From the NCBI GenBank assembly GCA_023159155.1, contig JAJNNX010000022.1:558001-622000 (forward strand): 64,000 bases of DNA, in the 5' to 3' direction. The stretch is from Ustulina deusta. Its lineage: Eukaryota; Ascomycota; Sordariomycetes; Xylariales; Xylariaceae. Below, piece after piece: positions 9,849 through 19,645 of this stretch (its first letter is position 1; the number at the start of each line of letters is the position of its first letter). The translations under genes were made by a program, and so were the position numbers. Under the pieces are notes generated by a model that was not told the origin of the DNA, searched no databases, and saw only the letters and a program-made list of their open reading frames with translations.

Positions 9849-11577
9849 TCACGGGGAGAAATCCTCAACGCGCGTCCCGACGCCCCTAGCGTTCGCCAGC
9901 TCGACGACCTGTATCCCAACGACGAGATCCATGAGGCCGAGGCCGACGCTCTTGTAGACGACGTTGCCGGAGGCGAGCCAGCGCGCGAGGTGGTCGTCGC
10001 GAGTCTTTTGGTGTTCCTTGTCGGCGGTCGACGACCGGCGGTGTCGGAAAGACGGCAGATGGAAGCCCCCGCTTGGGCTAGAGGCCCGGGCGCGCGACGG
10101 ACTCCGCGACGAAGAGCGTCGACTGCCGCTACTTGCCAAGTCAGTCCCGAAGATGGAGGACATGGTGGAGCTGTGGGACGCGGTTAAGTCGAGCTTCTTC
10201 TCGACGGACTCGGAGAGGGAGGTTGTTTCTGTCGATGGCTGGGAAGAGGTGTGGACCTCTTCTTCTTCTTCTTCTTCTTCTTCCCTGGCTAGACGGTTGA
10301 TCATGATGAGTTCTCCGAGTCTAGATTACTTGTTAGATAGCGGCAAGATCCCGACGGGGTATACTGTGGTATCTAGGAATAATAGGGGTACCATTTCTTT
10401 TCTTTAAAAAAAAAAAAAGCAAACAAAAAAAGGAGAAAAAAAAAGGTGTGCATGAAGATAATAAAAAAGGGGCAAGAGGAGATAGTCACTCACTCGACAA
10501 GCTGCTGAGGCCCTAAACCAGCATCGATGATCTCGCCAGCCTCCTTCAGCGCGCCGTCGAGCGAGTCGACGACGACGACGCCTCCCTCGGTAGCGTGCTT
10601 GTGATAATGCAAGTGGCCATGCTGATGCGGTCGCGTGGCCTGAGCAAGCAAGTCGCGCGGCAGCTCGCGCATGTCCTTCGTGTAGCTCCCAACAGCGACG
10701 ATCAACCGGCCCTTCTTCCTCCCTTCATGGCTGGTGAGGATCCCCGCATCGAAGAGCTCCTCCGTGCTAGGCGTGCAGCAGTAGATGACATCGGCGGCGC
10801 GGATGTGCTCTTTCTGCAGTCTGGCGTATTCGCCGTAGCCCGGCGTGAGGATGCTGAACTGCGCCTGGTCCCAGCCCTCGCGCTCCTTCGTCGCCAGCGG
10901 CACGGCGTAGAACCGCTTCAGGATATCCCGCGCGCTGTCGCCGAAGCGCCGGTTGATGATGTTCACCGCCCGGATCGTCGCGCCGCGGAGCAACAGCGCT
11001 AGCCGGATGTGCCAGTATGCTTGCAGCCCGGAGCCGAAGACGGTCAGCGTCCGGACGGTGGCGCGCTTCGTTAGGAGACATGACGAGGCGAGCGCGGTGC
11101 GGAACGCCGTGAGGGTTTGCGCGTGGAGGAAACCCACCGGGTTGCCCTCGGGGGAGTACAGCGTTAACGAGCCCGTGGGGCGGATCGTGGGCAGCGAGGG
11201 ATTCGCATGCGGCGAGGACACGGTCACGACTGTGGGAACCGGACGATTGGTGTTAGCTATTTATATCCCCTCCCTATATCCTGGGGTGTTTTGCTTTGTT
11301 TGCTATCCGGGTGTCCGGCTGTCCTGACTGACTGACCTTTGATTCCATTCCCGGCCGGGCTGGTGGAAGGCATGAACAATGTCGTCGCGCCGGTGAGGTC
11401 CGAATAAGTGGAGGTCCGCGCCGGCTGGTCGTACAAGCTCGCGCCGATTGCCTGCGTCCCGGTCGAATACTCGTGGAGGGCAGTCTGCAGCGCATCCTGA
11501 AAGCCGTCGGCCTCTTCACGGGTGAGGTTCTCGAGCAAGTCGCGGATGACGTCGTCTGATAACACGGCGAGAGACAT
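9849..11577 (-). CDS. ornithine cyclodeaminase / mu-crystallin family protein
   Basis: Three exons (11577-11337, 11229-10494, 10320-9849) give 482 residues. The first junction reads NGIK-VVTVSS and the second LVE-LGELIMINR, both phase-perfect. A Rossmann nucleotide site GSGLQA lies at about 146-151, after the family run HAQTLTAFRTALAS. The C-terminal KSVGLGLMDLVVG is the signature end of ornithine cyclodeaminase and mu-crystallin proteins. Members are NAD(P)-dependent, acting on ornithine, alanine or ketimines, and the substrate here cannot be told. Oddity: between LIMINRLAR and the C-terminal signature there is an insert of about 100 residues. It begins with a nine-glutamate run encoded by a TTC repeat and continues Ser/Arg-rich, so the protein is longer than the 320-380 residues usual for the family. 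Taking only the first two exons would miss the conserved C-terminus. Confidence 0.85.
10258..10283. repeat. TTC/GAA trinucleotide repeat inside a coding exon
   Basis: About eight TCT/TTC units on the plus strand encode the polyglutamate run of the cyclodeaminase-like protein on the minus strand. The repeat is likely length-variable between strains. Confidence 0.8.
10400..10450. repeat. A-rich tracts inside an intron
   Basis: Runs of A on the plus strand (a 13-base run around 10406-10418, with shorter ones to 10444) lie within intron 2 of the minus-strand cyclodeaminase-like gene. There they form long polypyrimidine tracts upstream of its 3' splice site. Confidence 0.7.
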
Positions 11578-12498
11578 CGCCTACTTCACTTCTTTGCTGT
11601 CCTTGGTTATGAAAAGGCAATTGACCTGGAAGCACGAGGGGGCAGCGAGTCCGTTGGATGTAGTGGGCGGATCGTGGGTTCATGGACTTCTTGGTATACG
11701 ACCACAGCCACAGCCCCTGCACAGGTGGAAAAAGAGAGAGAAGAGGCAGTGTTCCTCCGACGATAACAAGCGTTTAGAGATAAATGACGCTCGAATGAAT
11801 TGGAGCCCAGCATTGTGAAGGAAGGAAGGTCTATCCCAAGACTTAAGTACCTACCTAGGGAAGTAGTCCGTCTCGCTAGAGCCCCACGAATTTCGACAGC
11901 CAAGATGGCTGAAGCTACCCCGCGGTCTCCTGCCATGCAATTTGAAACCGATCGGTGGGTATTAAACGTCACGAACGAAGCTACACATGACGTGAGATGG
12001 CGGGGTATTTGGTAGTGTTGTTCCGTTCCGCCGCCTGTGTTGTTGACACATACCGATGCTTCATGCTCACCCACGAACTCCTCTTGACATGATCCCAAAA
12101 TTACCCATTTTCCCTGAATGTCAGACAAAAACAGTTGTCAGTCTTCAAAGACGGCGCACGATCGCAGCCGATAGGTTGTGGAAATATGAACATCTCGTTT
12201 CTGCCCTAGTATTTGGGTGACGAGGGATCCTAGCATAGACAAGAAACTGCATGTTGAGACGGCATTGTCCATCAACATCACCCACACAGTCAGACTGCGT
12301 ATAAATCACACAATTTTCCCACAATCGCCATGTTATCCAATCGCTCCAAGCTCCAGGCTCCAATATGCTCGACATCCGACCGCCAAGTGAAGTGACTGGG
12401 TTACGCCGTATCCCGTCGGCAAGGAAAACCCAACGTACTGAAATCGCCACAAAATCCCGCCATGAAAACCGTCCCCCAAAGAACTCCCAGCTCGTCCT
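11578..12498. other. spacer, promoter of the cyclodeaminase-like gene
   Basis: It lies between the start of the cyclodeaminase-like gene and the stop of the carbonic anhydrase gene, both on the minus strand. A 173-codon minus frame (11607-12128) and others here have no recognisable protein character. I see nothing else. Confidence 0.45.
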
Positions 12499-13396
12499 TC
12501 ACTGAACGTGCATGCTGACGCCATCGCTCCTAAATACAAGCATACCATGGTTGCCTCGAACAACCTCGGTTTCGTGGGCAATGCCTGATCCTTTCTTGCG
12601 GCCGCCGCCCTTGCCCGTCCCGAATCCTAGGTCGCGGAGCCGTCCCGAACCGATATCGAACAGAGTACTGTGGACCTGCAGTCCTCTGTCCCGGATCGCT
12701 TCCTGAATCGTCATGTTGGCCATGAGCACCGTGATGCCCGCCTCGACGTTCAGCTCGGCGATGCGGATAGCCCGGGCCTTCTCGTCTCTGATCGCCATCA
12801 GCTCATCCTTGTTCGCATTGCGTATTACCCTGAGCGGAGTCAGCCAGGTGTCCAGCACGCCCCCTACGCGCTGGTCGCTGAGCGCTGCTGCCGCGCCGCC
12901 GCAGGCCGAATGTCCGCACAGCACCACATGCTTCACCTTGAGTTGCTCGACTGCGTATTCGATGACGGCGGAGGTGTTGATGTCGGTAGGCGAGATGATG
13001 TTGGCAATGTTGCGGTGCACGAAAACGTCACCGGGCTGCAGGCCAAGGATCGTTGTTTCAGGGCAGCGCGAGTCGGAGCAGCCGAGCCATACTATATAGG
13101 TCGTGGTTCCCAATGTCAGTCAGCGCGCCAACCCGTCACTCGATCAAGTGGTAGCAGATGACAAATTCCATGTGCCTCGCAGATGAGAGTCTCCGAGATA
13201 CAGGATCCGAAGAACATGGGTATCGGCACCCAAACCTTAATACTCGTGGGTTCGGATGAGAGCTGTACTCACGGATCTCCGGTGACTGCCCTGCCGCTAA
13301 CCTCGGGAAGAAATCCGGGTTCTGGTGAGCTTTGTATCCAGCCCAAGCCTGATTGGAGCTCAGCGCGTAGACAAAGGAGTCCTCTGGAATACCCAT
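12499..13396 (-). CDS. NCE103: beta carbonic anhydrase
   Basis: This is a zinc enzyme that interconverts CO2 and bicarbonate, needed by fungi for growth at ambient CO2. Exon 1 (13396-13273) starts MGIPEDSF and joins exon 2 (13091-12499) as SPEI-LWLGCSDSR, giving 238 residues, normal for the family. The zinc ligands of a beta-class enzyme are seen: Cys46 in CSDSR with Asp48 and Arg50, then His102 and Cys105 in GHSACGG. There is no obvious mitochondrial leader, so a cytosolic location is inferred. A glycine-rich stretch (FGTGKGGGRKKGSG) near the C-terminus is unusual but does not touch the active site. A further upstream coding exon cannot be excluded, but ATG 13396 gives a complete enzyme. Confidence 0.9.
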
Positions 13397-15086
13397 GGTA
13401 AGCGATGCAACCTGTGAGTTGGACGTGACTTCAGGATCTCTCGAGGGTGTTGATGTGGGAGTAGAGCTGGCTAACCCTCGTTTGGTTGGGGGATGTTGTT
13501 TTGGATGTTTTATTCTTCACGTCCTACGCGCGGGACACCAAGCGTTGCCGGGGGTGATGAAGAGAGCTGCTCTTTAACTCACGATGGTGGGGCATATTTG
13601 GATGTTGCGTGGGTTTAGAGAAGTATAATATTTCTGTGTCTCTGCCACAACCGAACAGATAAGCAAAAGGCACAGTGCCGCACACAACGAACGGTGAGGG
13701 ATTAAATCTAGGTAATCGGCCAGCTCCTGAGCACTGAGGTCCGGGGAATACCGAGATCGAATCGTTTGCAGGATGTCCGACTCGTATGTTTCGTCTATGG
13801 GGACAAGACGACCGTTGGTCGTGTCGATCTCTGAGCAAATGCCTCAACTCCAAAATGGGGCAGGGCTGGTAGAGCAGAGTTCTGGAGACCTATCTCGGAC
13901 CGGGGAGGGGGCATAAGATGGTGGCGCTAGATTGACGTGAAGCTTATCTCGTAACTAGGTTTAAGGATTGTGATGACAAGGAGTGTTCTACCACGTGTTG
14001 GCGATAAGAGACTGCTGCTCGGCGGTGAGATGCGAAGAGAGAACATAGCTGAGGTAGACATCTCACACAAAAAAGACATAAGGGCCGAGTCCGGGAGGAA
14101 GGATGAGACACCCATGAGAGATGCGCCATCAGATCCTCTCGGCGCTGCACTCAATGCCGTATCTATCTGTCTATGGACGGCAACGTAGTAATGTCCGGCA
14201 GGCTGGGTTTGTGTGTTCGAGGTAACACACACTTCCACCCATGGGTAACACGGGCTATCTGGGATGAAACGTGTCAGAGGAGGTCCTACATGCGGATAAT
14301 ACATGCGGAAATCACGACAAGGAAAAAGACGATACATGTGTACTTCGTATCAATCGGGAAGACCTGCCCAATACAGAAGCAGCATCAGATACACCCAAGA
14401 TATTTCGATATGGCACGTACATATTCCAACGAGTAAGCGAGCTGCGCACATTTCAACTGGGCGTCAACTGGGAAGCCGTGCAGCGCACGTCACCTGCACG
14501 CATTGAGACTCAAATCATACATACATGCGGAGAAAGCCACCAACCGAACCAGCTGGACGACCACGGCGTCAGGACTAATGCAGACATCTGGGGAAATTCG
14601 AGGCCCTGGGAGTGCGGCCACGTTGAAACAAAGCTGGGTGTTTGCGTTTAGATTGTATTAGGAATAACCTCCCTCAGGCCTGTCCCTGCATATTTCGTAT
14701 ATGTTGACCAGCCTGCCCGATTCGCCGCCTCAACACGTGCACAAAGCCCTTGTATTTTTATTTATTTCTTTAATTCCTCCCCCCCCTCTCTTACACAGAG
14801 AAAAAAACCGAATATGAGCATTACGACGTAGATGTACGGATGGGAGTGAACTCCTGCCGGCTGTCAAAAAGCACGGAGCGGAATTGCATGTTTGAGACAA
14901 GTGGCTAAATGCTCATTGACAGATCTCGGTCATTCAGTGTAAACTTCACTTTGACTGTCATTCATAGGCTCCAGAGGATGATGGAATGGCAATGTGCAAA
15001 TCCACAGGTTGGTATTCCATTTTCCCTCCAACGCCGAAACCGTGCAAAGCTAAGAACTCCTAACCCTTTCATCACTGAACACAGGT
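13397..15086. other. gene-free stretch between carbonic anhydrase and eL8
   Basis: About 1.7 kb. The short frames on both strands (for example 13927-14337 minus and 14271-14651 plus) overlap one another and show no domain. The left end is the carbonic anhydrase promoter and the right end the 3' region of eL8. Pyrimidine runs lie near 14776. Confidence 0.45.
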
Positions 15087-16504
15087 TTAGATCTTGATGG
15101 TCGATTCAAGGGCCTTCTTCTTCTTCTCAATGCGCTTGTTGGCCTTCTCACCCATGATACCACCACCCCACTGCTTTCGGGAGGCCTCAGTGTTGGCTAG
15201 GTATCCCTCCTTGATGGCGCTGATAACCTTGGAGAGCTCCGTCTTGTCTTCAGAGCGGACCTCGGTAAGAGCAAGAACGGCAGCGGTCTATTAATTTATT
15301 AGCAAATCGTTTCAGGCACCAGGCGCATGACAACAAACCTTCTTGTGGACGACAGTGCCAAGTCTTGCCTTGCCCTTGACAATAGCATAAGGCACACCAA
15401 ACTTGCGGCAGAGCGCCGGCAGGAAGACGACCAGCTCAATAGGATCGACATCGTTGGGAATCAGGACCAGGGAGGTTTTCTTGTTCTCAATCAGGCCGAC
15501 AACGTGGTTGAGACCATACTTGACAGTGTAGGGCTTCTTGCTGACATCCTCCTTCTTGCCACCATCCTTGACGGCGGTGGCCTCTTTGACCAATCGCTCC
15601 TTCTTCTCTGTAAAGCCGAATTAGTACATAGTTTAATAGCAAAAAATTCTAGTGAAATCTTAAAATATGCAGAAACAAATGCGGGCCTAAATAACCGAAT
15701 GGCCACATTTGTTCTTGGCGAGTGCAATAGAATACTTGAAAGTCATAGATCACTTACCAGCCTTAGTCTCCGGCCTGTACTTGTTGAGGAGTTTGAAAAG
15801 CTGTATTATCACAAGTCAATAACCTTTTCCTAAGTAGGAGAGGGCTACCCGGGGGCAAATAGAACCCCGTAGGCTCCTGGGCTCGAGGCGAGTCCGAACA
15901 GAGGACATCCTCATCCAGACCAACGTACCTGGGCAGCGGTGTTGCGATCGAGGGTCGATTGGAACTGGGCGAGCGCAGGGGGGACCTTCAGGCGTTGGGA
16001 AAGGACCTTGCGCTGGCGTTGAAGGCGGATGTACTCGGGCCACTTTACCATGCGCGAAAGGTTGCGCCTGGGCTGGATGTCCTGGCCGATACCGAAGTTG
16101 CGGGGGCGCTTCTCGATGAGGGGGTTCTGGGAATCAACCGTTAGCACCGAGAGACGAGCACGGTAGGGAGTAGGGCGATGGGGAAAGCTACTTACCTTGG
16201 GAGCTTTCTTGGAGCCCTTACTTGAGCCGAATGGGGCCGGCGCCGCCTTCTTTCCGCTGGGTTTGGGGGCCTGGTCATGGAGAAAGAAGAGATCAGTTAA
16301 TGTGTTCCATTGACTGAAATCTTGCTTGAACTCTAAAGAGACAGGTCAGGCGTGGCATTTTCAGCGCACGTCGGGACCTGCTCCAGCCATTTCTTCACCG
16401 TGTCCGAAGACGAACAGGCGGAACTTGCAGTCGCGAAGCGATAATTCTTGGAGATTCGTTCAAGTGCCGATGCACATCGGAATGGGCGTTCGGGAGCTTA
16501 CCAT
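15087..16504 (-). CDS. RPL8: 60S ribosomal protein eL8 (L7Ae family)
   Basis: This is a core protein of the large ribosomal subunit. Six coding exons fit exactly: 16504-16502 (the ATG alone), 16270-16196, 16126-15929, 15800-15758, 15607-15339 and 15287-15087, giving 262 residues. It starts M-APKPSGKK. It carries the L7Ae RNA-binding fold with the run [20 protein letters not shown] and the segment [20 protein letters not shown], and ends with basic [14 protein letters not shown]. The ATG is followed immediately by GTAAGC, so the first coding exon is only the start codon, a layout seen in other fungal ribosomal protein genes. The 5' intron is 231 nt. The gene is divergently paired with NCS6, leaving 372 bp between start codons. 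Confidence 0.95.
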
Positions 16505-16876
16505 GGTGAATGAATTGGTCGTGAGGTCGTGGGAAGTGGGAAAGGGAAGTCGACCGCGTTGAAAGGTGTAGGGAAGAAGAAGGGATTCCAGAAATGTACG
16601 AACTGGAGAAATCTACCACCGTAATTTTGTGTGGGCTGGTAAATTGTCGGCAAACCTTGGAAGCCCCGCCTGCGCTCTGGCTAGACCTAGATTAGCCTAG
16701 CGGAAATGCCCCTCATACGTACCTAAGTATTCCTCAGTCTGGGGTGGTACATACTTACTTAAGGTACCCATGGCGATTCAACAATCGTCCACCCAAGATT
16801 GTGAAATATCGGCTGCGATTATTTCGATTAACGCTATTGAATACCTATACTTTTCGACGCAAATTCGCATCTAAAA
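16505..16876. promoter_or_regulatory. shared divergent promoter of eL8 and NCS6
   Basis: There are 372 bp between two outward-facing start codons, holding both 5' leaders and both promoters. The stretch contains TACCTAAG/TACTTAC-type motifs around 16718-16770 but no TATA box that I can assign with confidence. The arrangement suggests shared control of a ribosomal protein and a tRNA-modification enzyme, which is inference. Confidence 0.5.
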
Positions 16877-18085
16877 ATGCCACCCGCACTTTGCGGAATC
16901 TGTAAGACCCAGCGAGCTCTGATAAAGCGACCTAAAAATCATTTGAAGCTTTGCAAAGGTTGTTTTATTCAGGTATTCGAAGACGAAGTTCACCATACAA
17001 TAATTTCGTCTCAGCTATTCTTCCGCGGTGAGAAAGTAGCCATCGGTGCATCAGGTGGCAAAGATTCAACCGTCTTAGCTTCAGTCCTGAAGACGTTAAA
17101 TGAGAGACATGATTATGGGCTTGATCTGGTGCTCCTGAGTATCGATGAAGGCATTAAAGGCTACCGTGACGACTCGCTTGAAACCGTCAAGAGAAATGCG
17201 GTGCAATATGATATGTCCTTGAAGATCGTCGGTTACGACGAACTTTACGGCTGGACTATGGACCAAGTTGTCGAGACTATCGGGAAGAAGGGCAATTGCA
17301 CATATTGTGGTGTGTTCCGGCGACAGGCCCTGGACCGAGGAGCCAAGATGCTCGGTATCAAACACGTTGTCACGGGCCACAACGCGGACGACGTAGCCGA
17401 GACCATTCTTATGAACCTATTACGTGGAGATTTGCCGCGCCTATCACGAAGCACAAGCATTGTTACAGGTAGCAATATGAGCGAAGTTAAACGAAGCAAA
17501 CCTCTCAAATACGCGTACGAGAAGGAGATTGTGCTATACGCACATCACAAAAAACTGGATTACTTCAGTACGGAATGCATATACAGCCCGGAAGCTTTCC
17601 GTGGAAGTGCAAGAAGTCTGATCAAGAATCTCGAAAGGGTTCGGCCCAGCGCCATCCTGGACGTCGTTCGGAGTGGTGAAGATATGGCTCGGTTGGTGCC
17701 AGGCGCTATGCCAAATAATTGCGTTTGCAATGGGAAGGCATCCTCATCGCAACCCACTGATGAAGACAATGATATCGGAGGATGCGGCTCGACAAACGGC
17801 AGAGCTGGGGGTGGAGAAATGGCGGCTATGGAGAAGCAGCTAAAAGCAAACGATACTGCTGAAGAGACCGGGTTGGAAACAGAGGTCACTCTCATTAGAG
17901 CCGAGAATCCCCGCTCTAACGGTCCGAAGTCTACTAGAGAGCCACCGAAGAACACGGTTTCCATTACCACGAAGCAGAAATTGGGTACTTGTGAGAAATG
18001 TGGTTATATGTCTAGCCAGAGACTCTGCCAAGCTTGCACGCTCCTAGACGGCCTGAACAAGAACCGACCAGAGATCATCATATAG
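16877..18085 (+). CDS. NCS6: cytoplasmic tRNA 2-thiolation protein 1 (Ncs6/Ctu1)
   Basis: With Ncs2/Ctu2 this enzyme activates and thiolates the wobble uridine of tRNA Lys, Glu and Gln in the cytosol, taking sulfur from Urm1. The gene is intronless with 402 residues. N-terminal zinc cysteines lie at 6, 9, 26 and 29 (CGIC..CKGC). The ATP-pyrophosphatase loop SGGKDST is at about 59-65. The core continues with [38 protein letters not shown] and [17 protein letters not shown] text ([13 protein letters not shown]). A C-terminal zinc knuckle is [17 protein letters not shown] low-complexity linker of about 110 residues (VCNGKASSS to TTKQKLG) separates the core from the last zinc site, a length typical of filamentous fungi. 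Its 3' end lies 171 bp from the stop of the convergent NDUFA1-like gene. Confidence 0.95.
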   Translation: MPPALCGICKTQRALIKRPKNHLKLCKGCFIQVFEDEVHHTIISSQLFFRGEKVAIGASGGKDSTVLASVLKTLNERHDYGLDLVLLSIDEGIKGYRDDSLETVKRNAVQYDMSLKIVGYDELYGWTMDQVVETIGKKGNCTYCGVFRRQALDRGAKMLGIKHVVTGHNADDVAETILMNLLRGDLPRLSRSTSIVTGSNMSEVKRSKPLKYAYEKEIVLYAHHKKLDYFSTECIYSPEAFRGSARSLIKNLERVRPSAILDVVRSGEDMARLVPGAMPNNCVCNGKASSSQPTDEDNDIGGCGSTNGRAGGGEMAAMEKQLKANDTAEETGLETEVTLIRAENPRSNGPKSTREPPKNTVSITTKQKLGTCEKCGYMSSQRLCQACTLLDGLNKNRPEIII

Positions 18086-18256
18086 AATTTGTGGCTGGCT
18101 GGCGTTGAAGTGCCATGGCGGGGCAGTAGAACTAGGTAGATAGATGATACCCACGGGATACGCAGAATCAACAAAGGAATCCTCATCATTCGGTGCTGTA
18201 TTTGGTTATACAGGTAATCGTTTATAGGACTTTCCGTTTTGTTGTTGCTCGCTCGC

Positions 18257-18747
18257 CTACGCCATCCGCTTTTCAACCTAATTATGCCTACATCAGTAAC
18301 TGCAGAGCTGTTTCTTGGATGGCGTAATAAAAAACGTACCCTCCAAGGATTATTGAGTTCGAAGCCGGCAGGTGCTAATGCAGCGTCGCTTTGTCCTCGT
18401 AATAATCCCGTCAATCGTCGGTCCCGGTCCATCACTGCAGATTTCGTCATGTCAGTCTGAACCGCGGAAATGGAGTCTTCGCTCAAGGTTCGCACTTTGC
18501 TGAGAGGGAGATTAGCATCTGGTCGGGACTTTTCTGCTCGAAAACCTACCCTATCCCATTGATCAAGAGACCGGCGAGGTCGCTTGTGACCGTTCTGCCA
18601 GTGTCTTAATTTCGACAATCCTGCACCCGTCGCGCCAAACATCTATATGCTTTCAGCAACCCATGCATGCCATCGATTCGATCGTGTTCGGGGGCTTACG
18701 GCGAGAACGATTCCATAGGGAATCAGGGCTTCGAAGGGAACGGGCAT
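18257..18747 (-). CDS. NADH:ubiquinone oxidoreductase MWFE subunit (NDUFA1 homologue)
   Basis: A small single-span inner-membrane accessory subunit of respiratory complex I. The fitted exons are 18747-18700, 18642-18550, a 4-nt exon 18499-18496 (CAAA), 18434-18340 and 18277-18257, giving 86 residues. It begins MPVPFEALIPYGIVLA, then MFGATGAGLSKLRHW (membrane helix about residues 8-27). It goes on to SLDQWDR-QM-MDRDRRLTG and ends NNPWR-VEKRMA. The 4-nt exon restores the family run WDRQMMDRDRRLTG, with phases 0, 1 and 0 all matching. Without it neither flanking intron joins in frame. Introns are 57, 50, 61 and 62 nt. The 50-nt one has a clear GCTAATC branch site. The alternative of one longer intron (donor 18549, acceptor 18457) would insert six extra residues. 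The fungal family sequence is recalled, not checked. Confidence 0.8.
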
Positions 18748-19645
18748 TGTGATCGACGACGGCCAGTGCTGGATGCGATTGTTAGTTGATAGAAGAAACC
18801 GCAAGCCGGTTCAATTAATAGTAGATAGGTAGGCTGACCGTTATTCAGCCGCGTTGAGGAGCGAGCAATGTTGATTATGGAGTCCGTTGAAGAGAGCTTG
18901 GTACGGAGGTCAATTGAGTGAACATGACATTGGCTGACACCAATGAGAGCGAGTCACTACTACCTACCGGTACCCCGAGACAGAGCTGAGGCTACCAAAT
19001 CCTCAACGTTGAGTGGTCAAAGCTCCAAAGCACCTGCTGTGCGTAGCTAGGTACCTAGGTGCCTGTGTGCCAGCCAGATTGTGGAGTGACCGCCACTGCC
19101 GCTGCTGGCAACGTCCGTCAACGCACGTCCGAGCCTCGCAACCCCGTCACTGTCCAAAGCCAGCCCTCGCCAAGCCATCCGCGTTCAGTGTCCCCAAGAA
19201 TATCCTCACACCACGATACGTATTTTCAAACAAGTGTTTCCGGTAGCTAACGCGTCGATTTATTTCCCGAAGCCCGATAATCTACCTGCACCCTAAAATA
19301 ACGTCCAATCTACCTCGTGAATGGTCGCGTCTCATCCTGGGCTCGAACGTGGACATCTACAAACTCCAATGCGCATACCGACGAAATCTGATGCCTTCGT
19401 ACCGCAAACCACACGGACTACTCTCATATAATTGACGCACTGAGGCTACAGCACGTCAGGCTCCCCTTTGTGATTCTTGTGTATGGCATGCGATCGTCAT
19501 CGTAGATGACGTAAAGCCGGCCGGCGCATGCTGCTGGAGGGTTGTGGAAATTGTCCTCTCTACAGTCTCCAACGTACCACCGCATCACCTCAGCCCACCA
19601 CCTTACCATACTTATATATTCATCCGGGGTTCGCAGACCACGGCC
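18748..19645. promoter_or_regulatory. divergent intergenic region of NDUFA1 and the MYST acetyltransferase
   Basis: About 0.9 kb between outward-facing genes. It contains the palindromic motif TAGGTACCTAGGT at 19048-19060 and a TATATATT stretch near 19612-19620, about 30 bases before the acetyltransferase ATG, which is more likely leader than TATA box. No gene is seen. Confidence 0.45.

Noticed and set aside
9685..9957. Plus-strand 90-codon frame near the end of the cyclodeaminase-like gene
   Set aside because: It overlaps the conserved last exon on the other strand, lacks a domain, and its second half is antisense to KSVGLGLMDLVVG.
12670..13161. 163-codon plus-strand frame over the carbonic anhydrase
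   Set aside because: It is antisense to an enzyme with all zinc ligands in place, and has no domain of its own.
18004..18642. Single 213-codon minus frame read straight through the NDUFA1 region
   Set aside because: It runs through three introns and past the true stop, and overlaps the NCS6 end. The spliced model gives a recognisable subunit.
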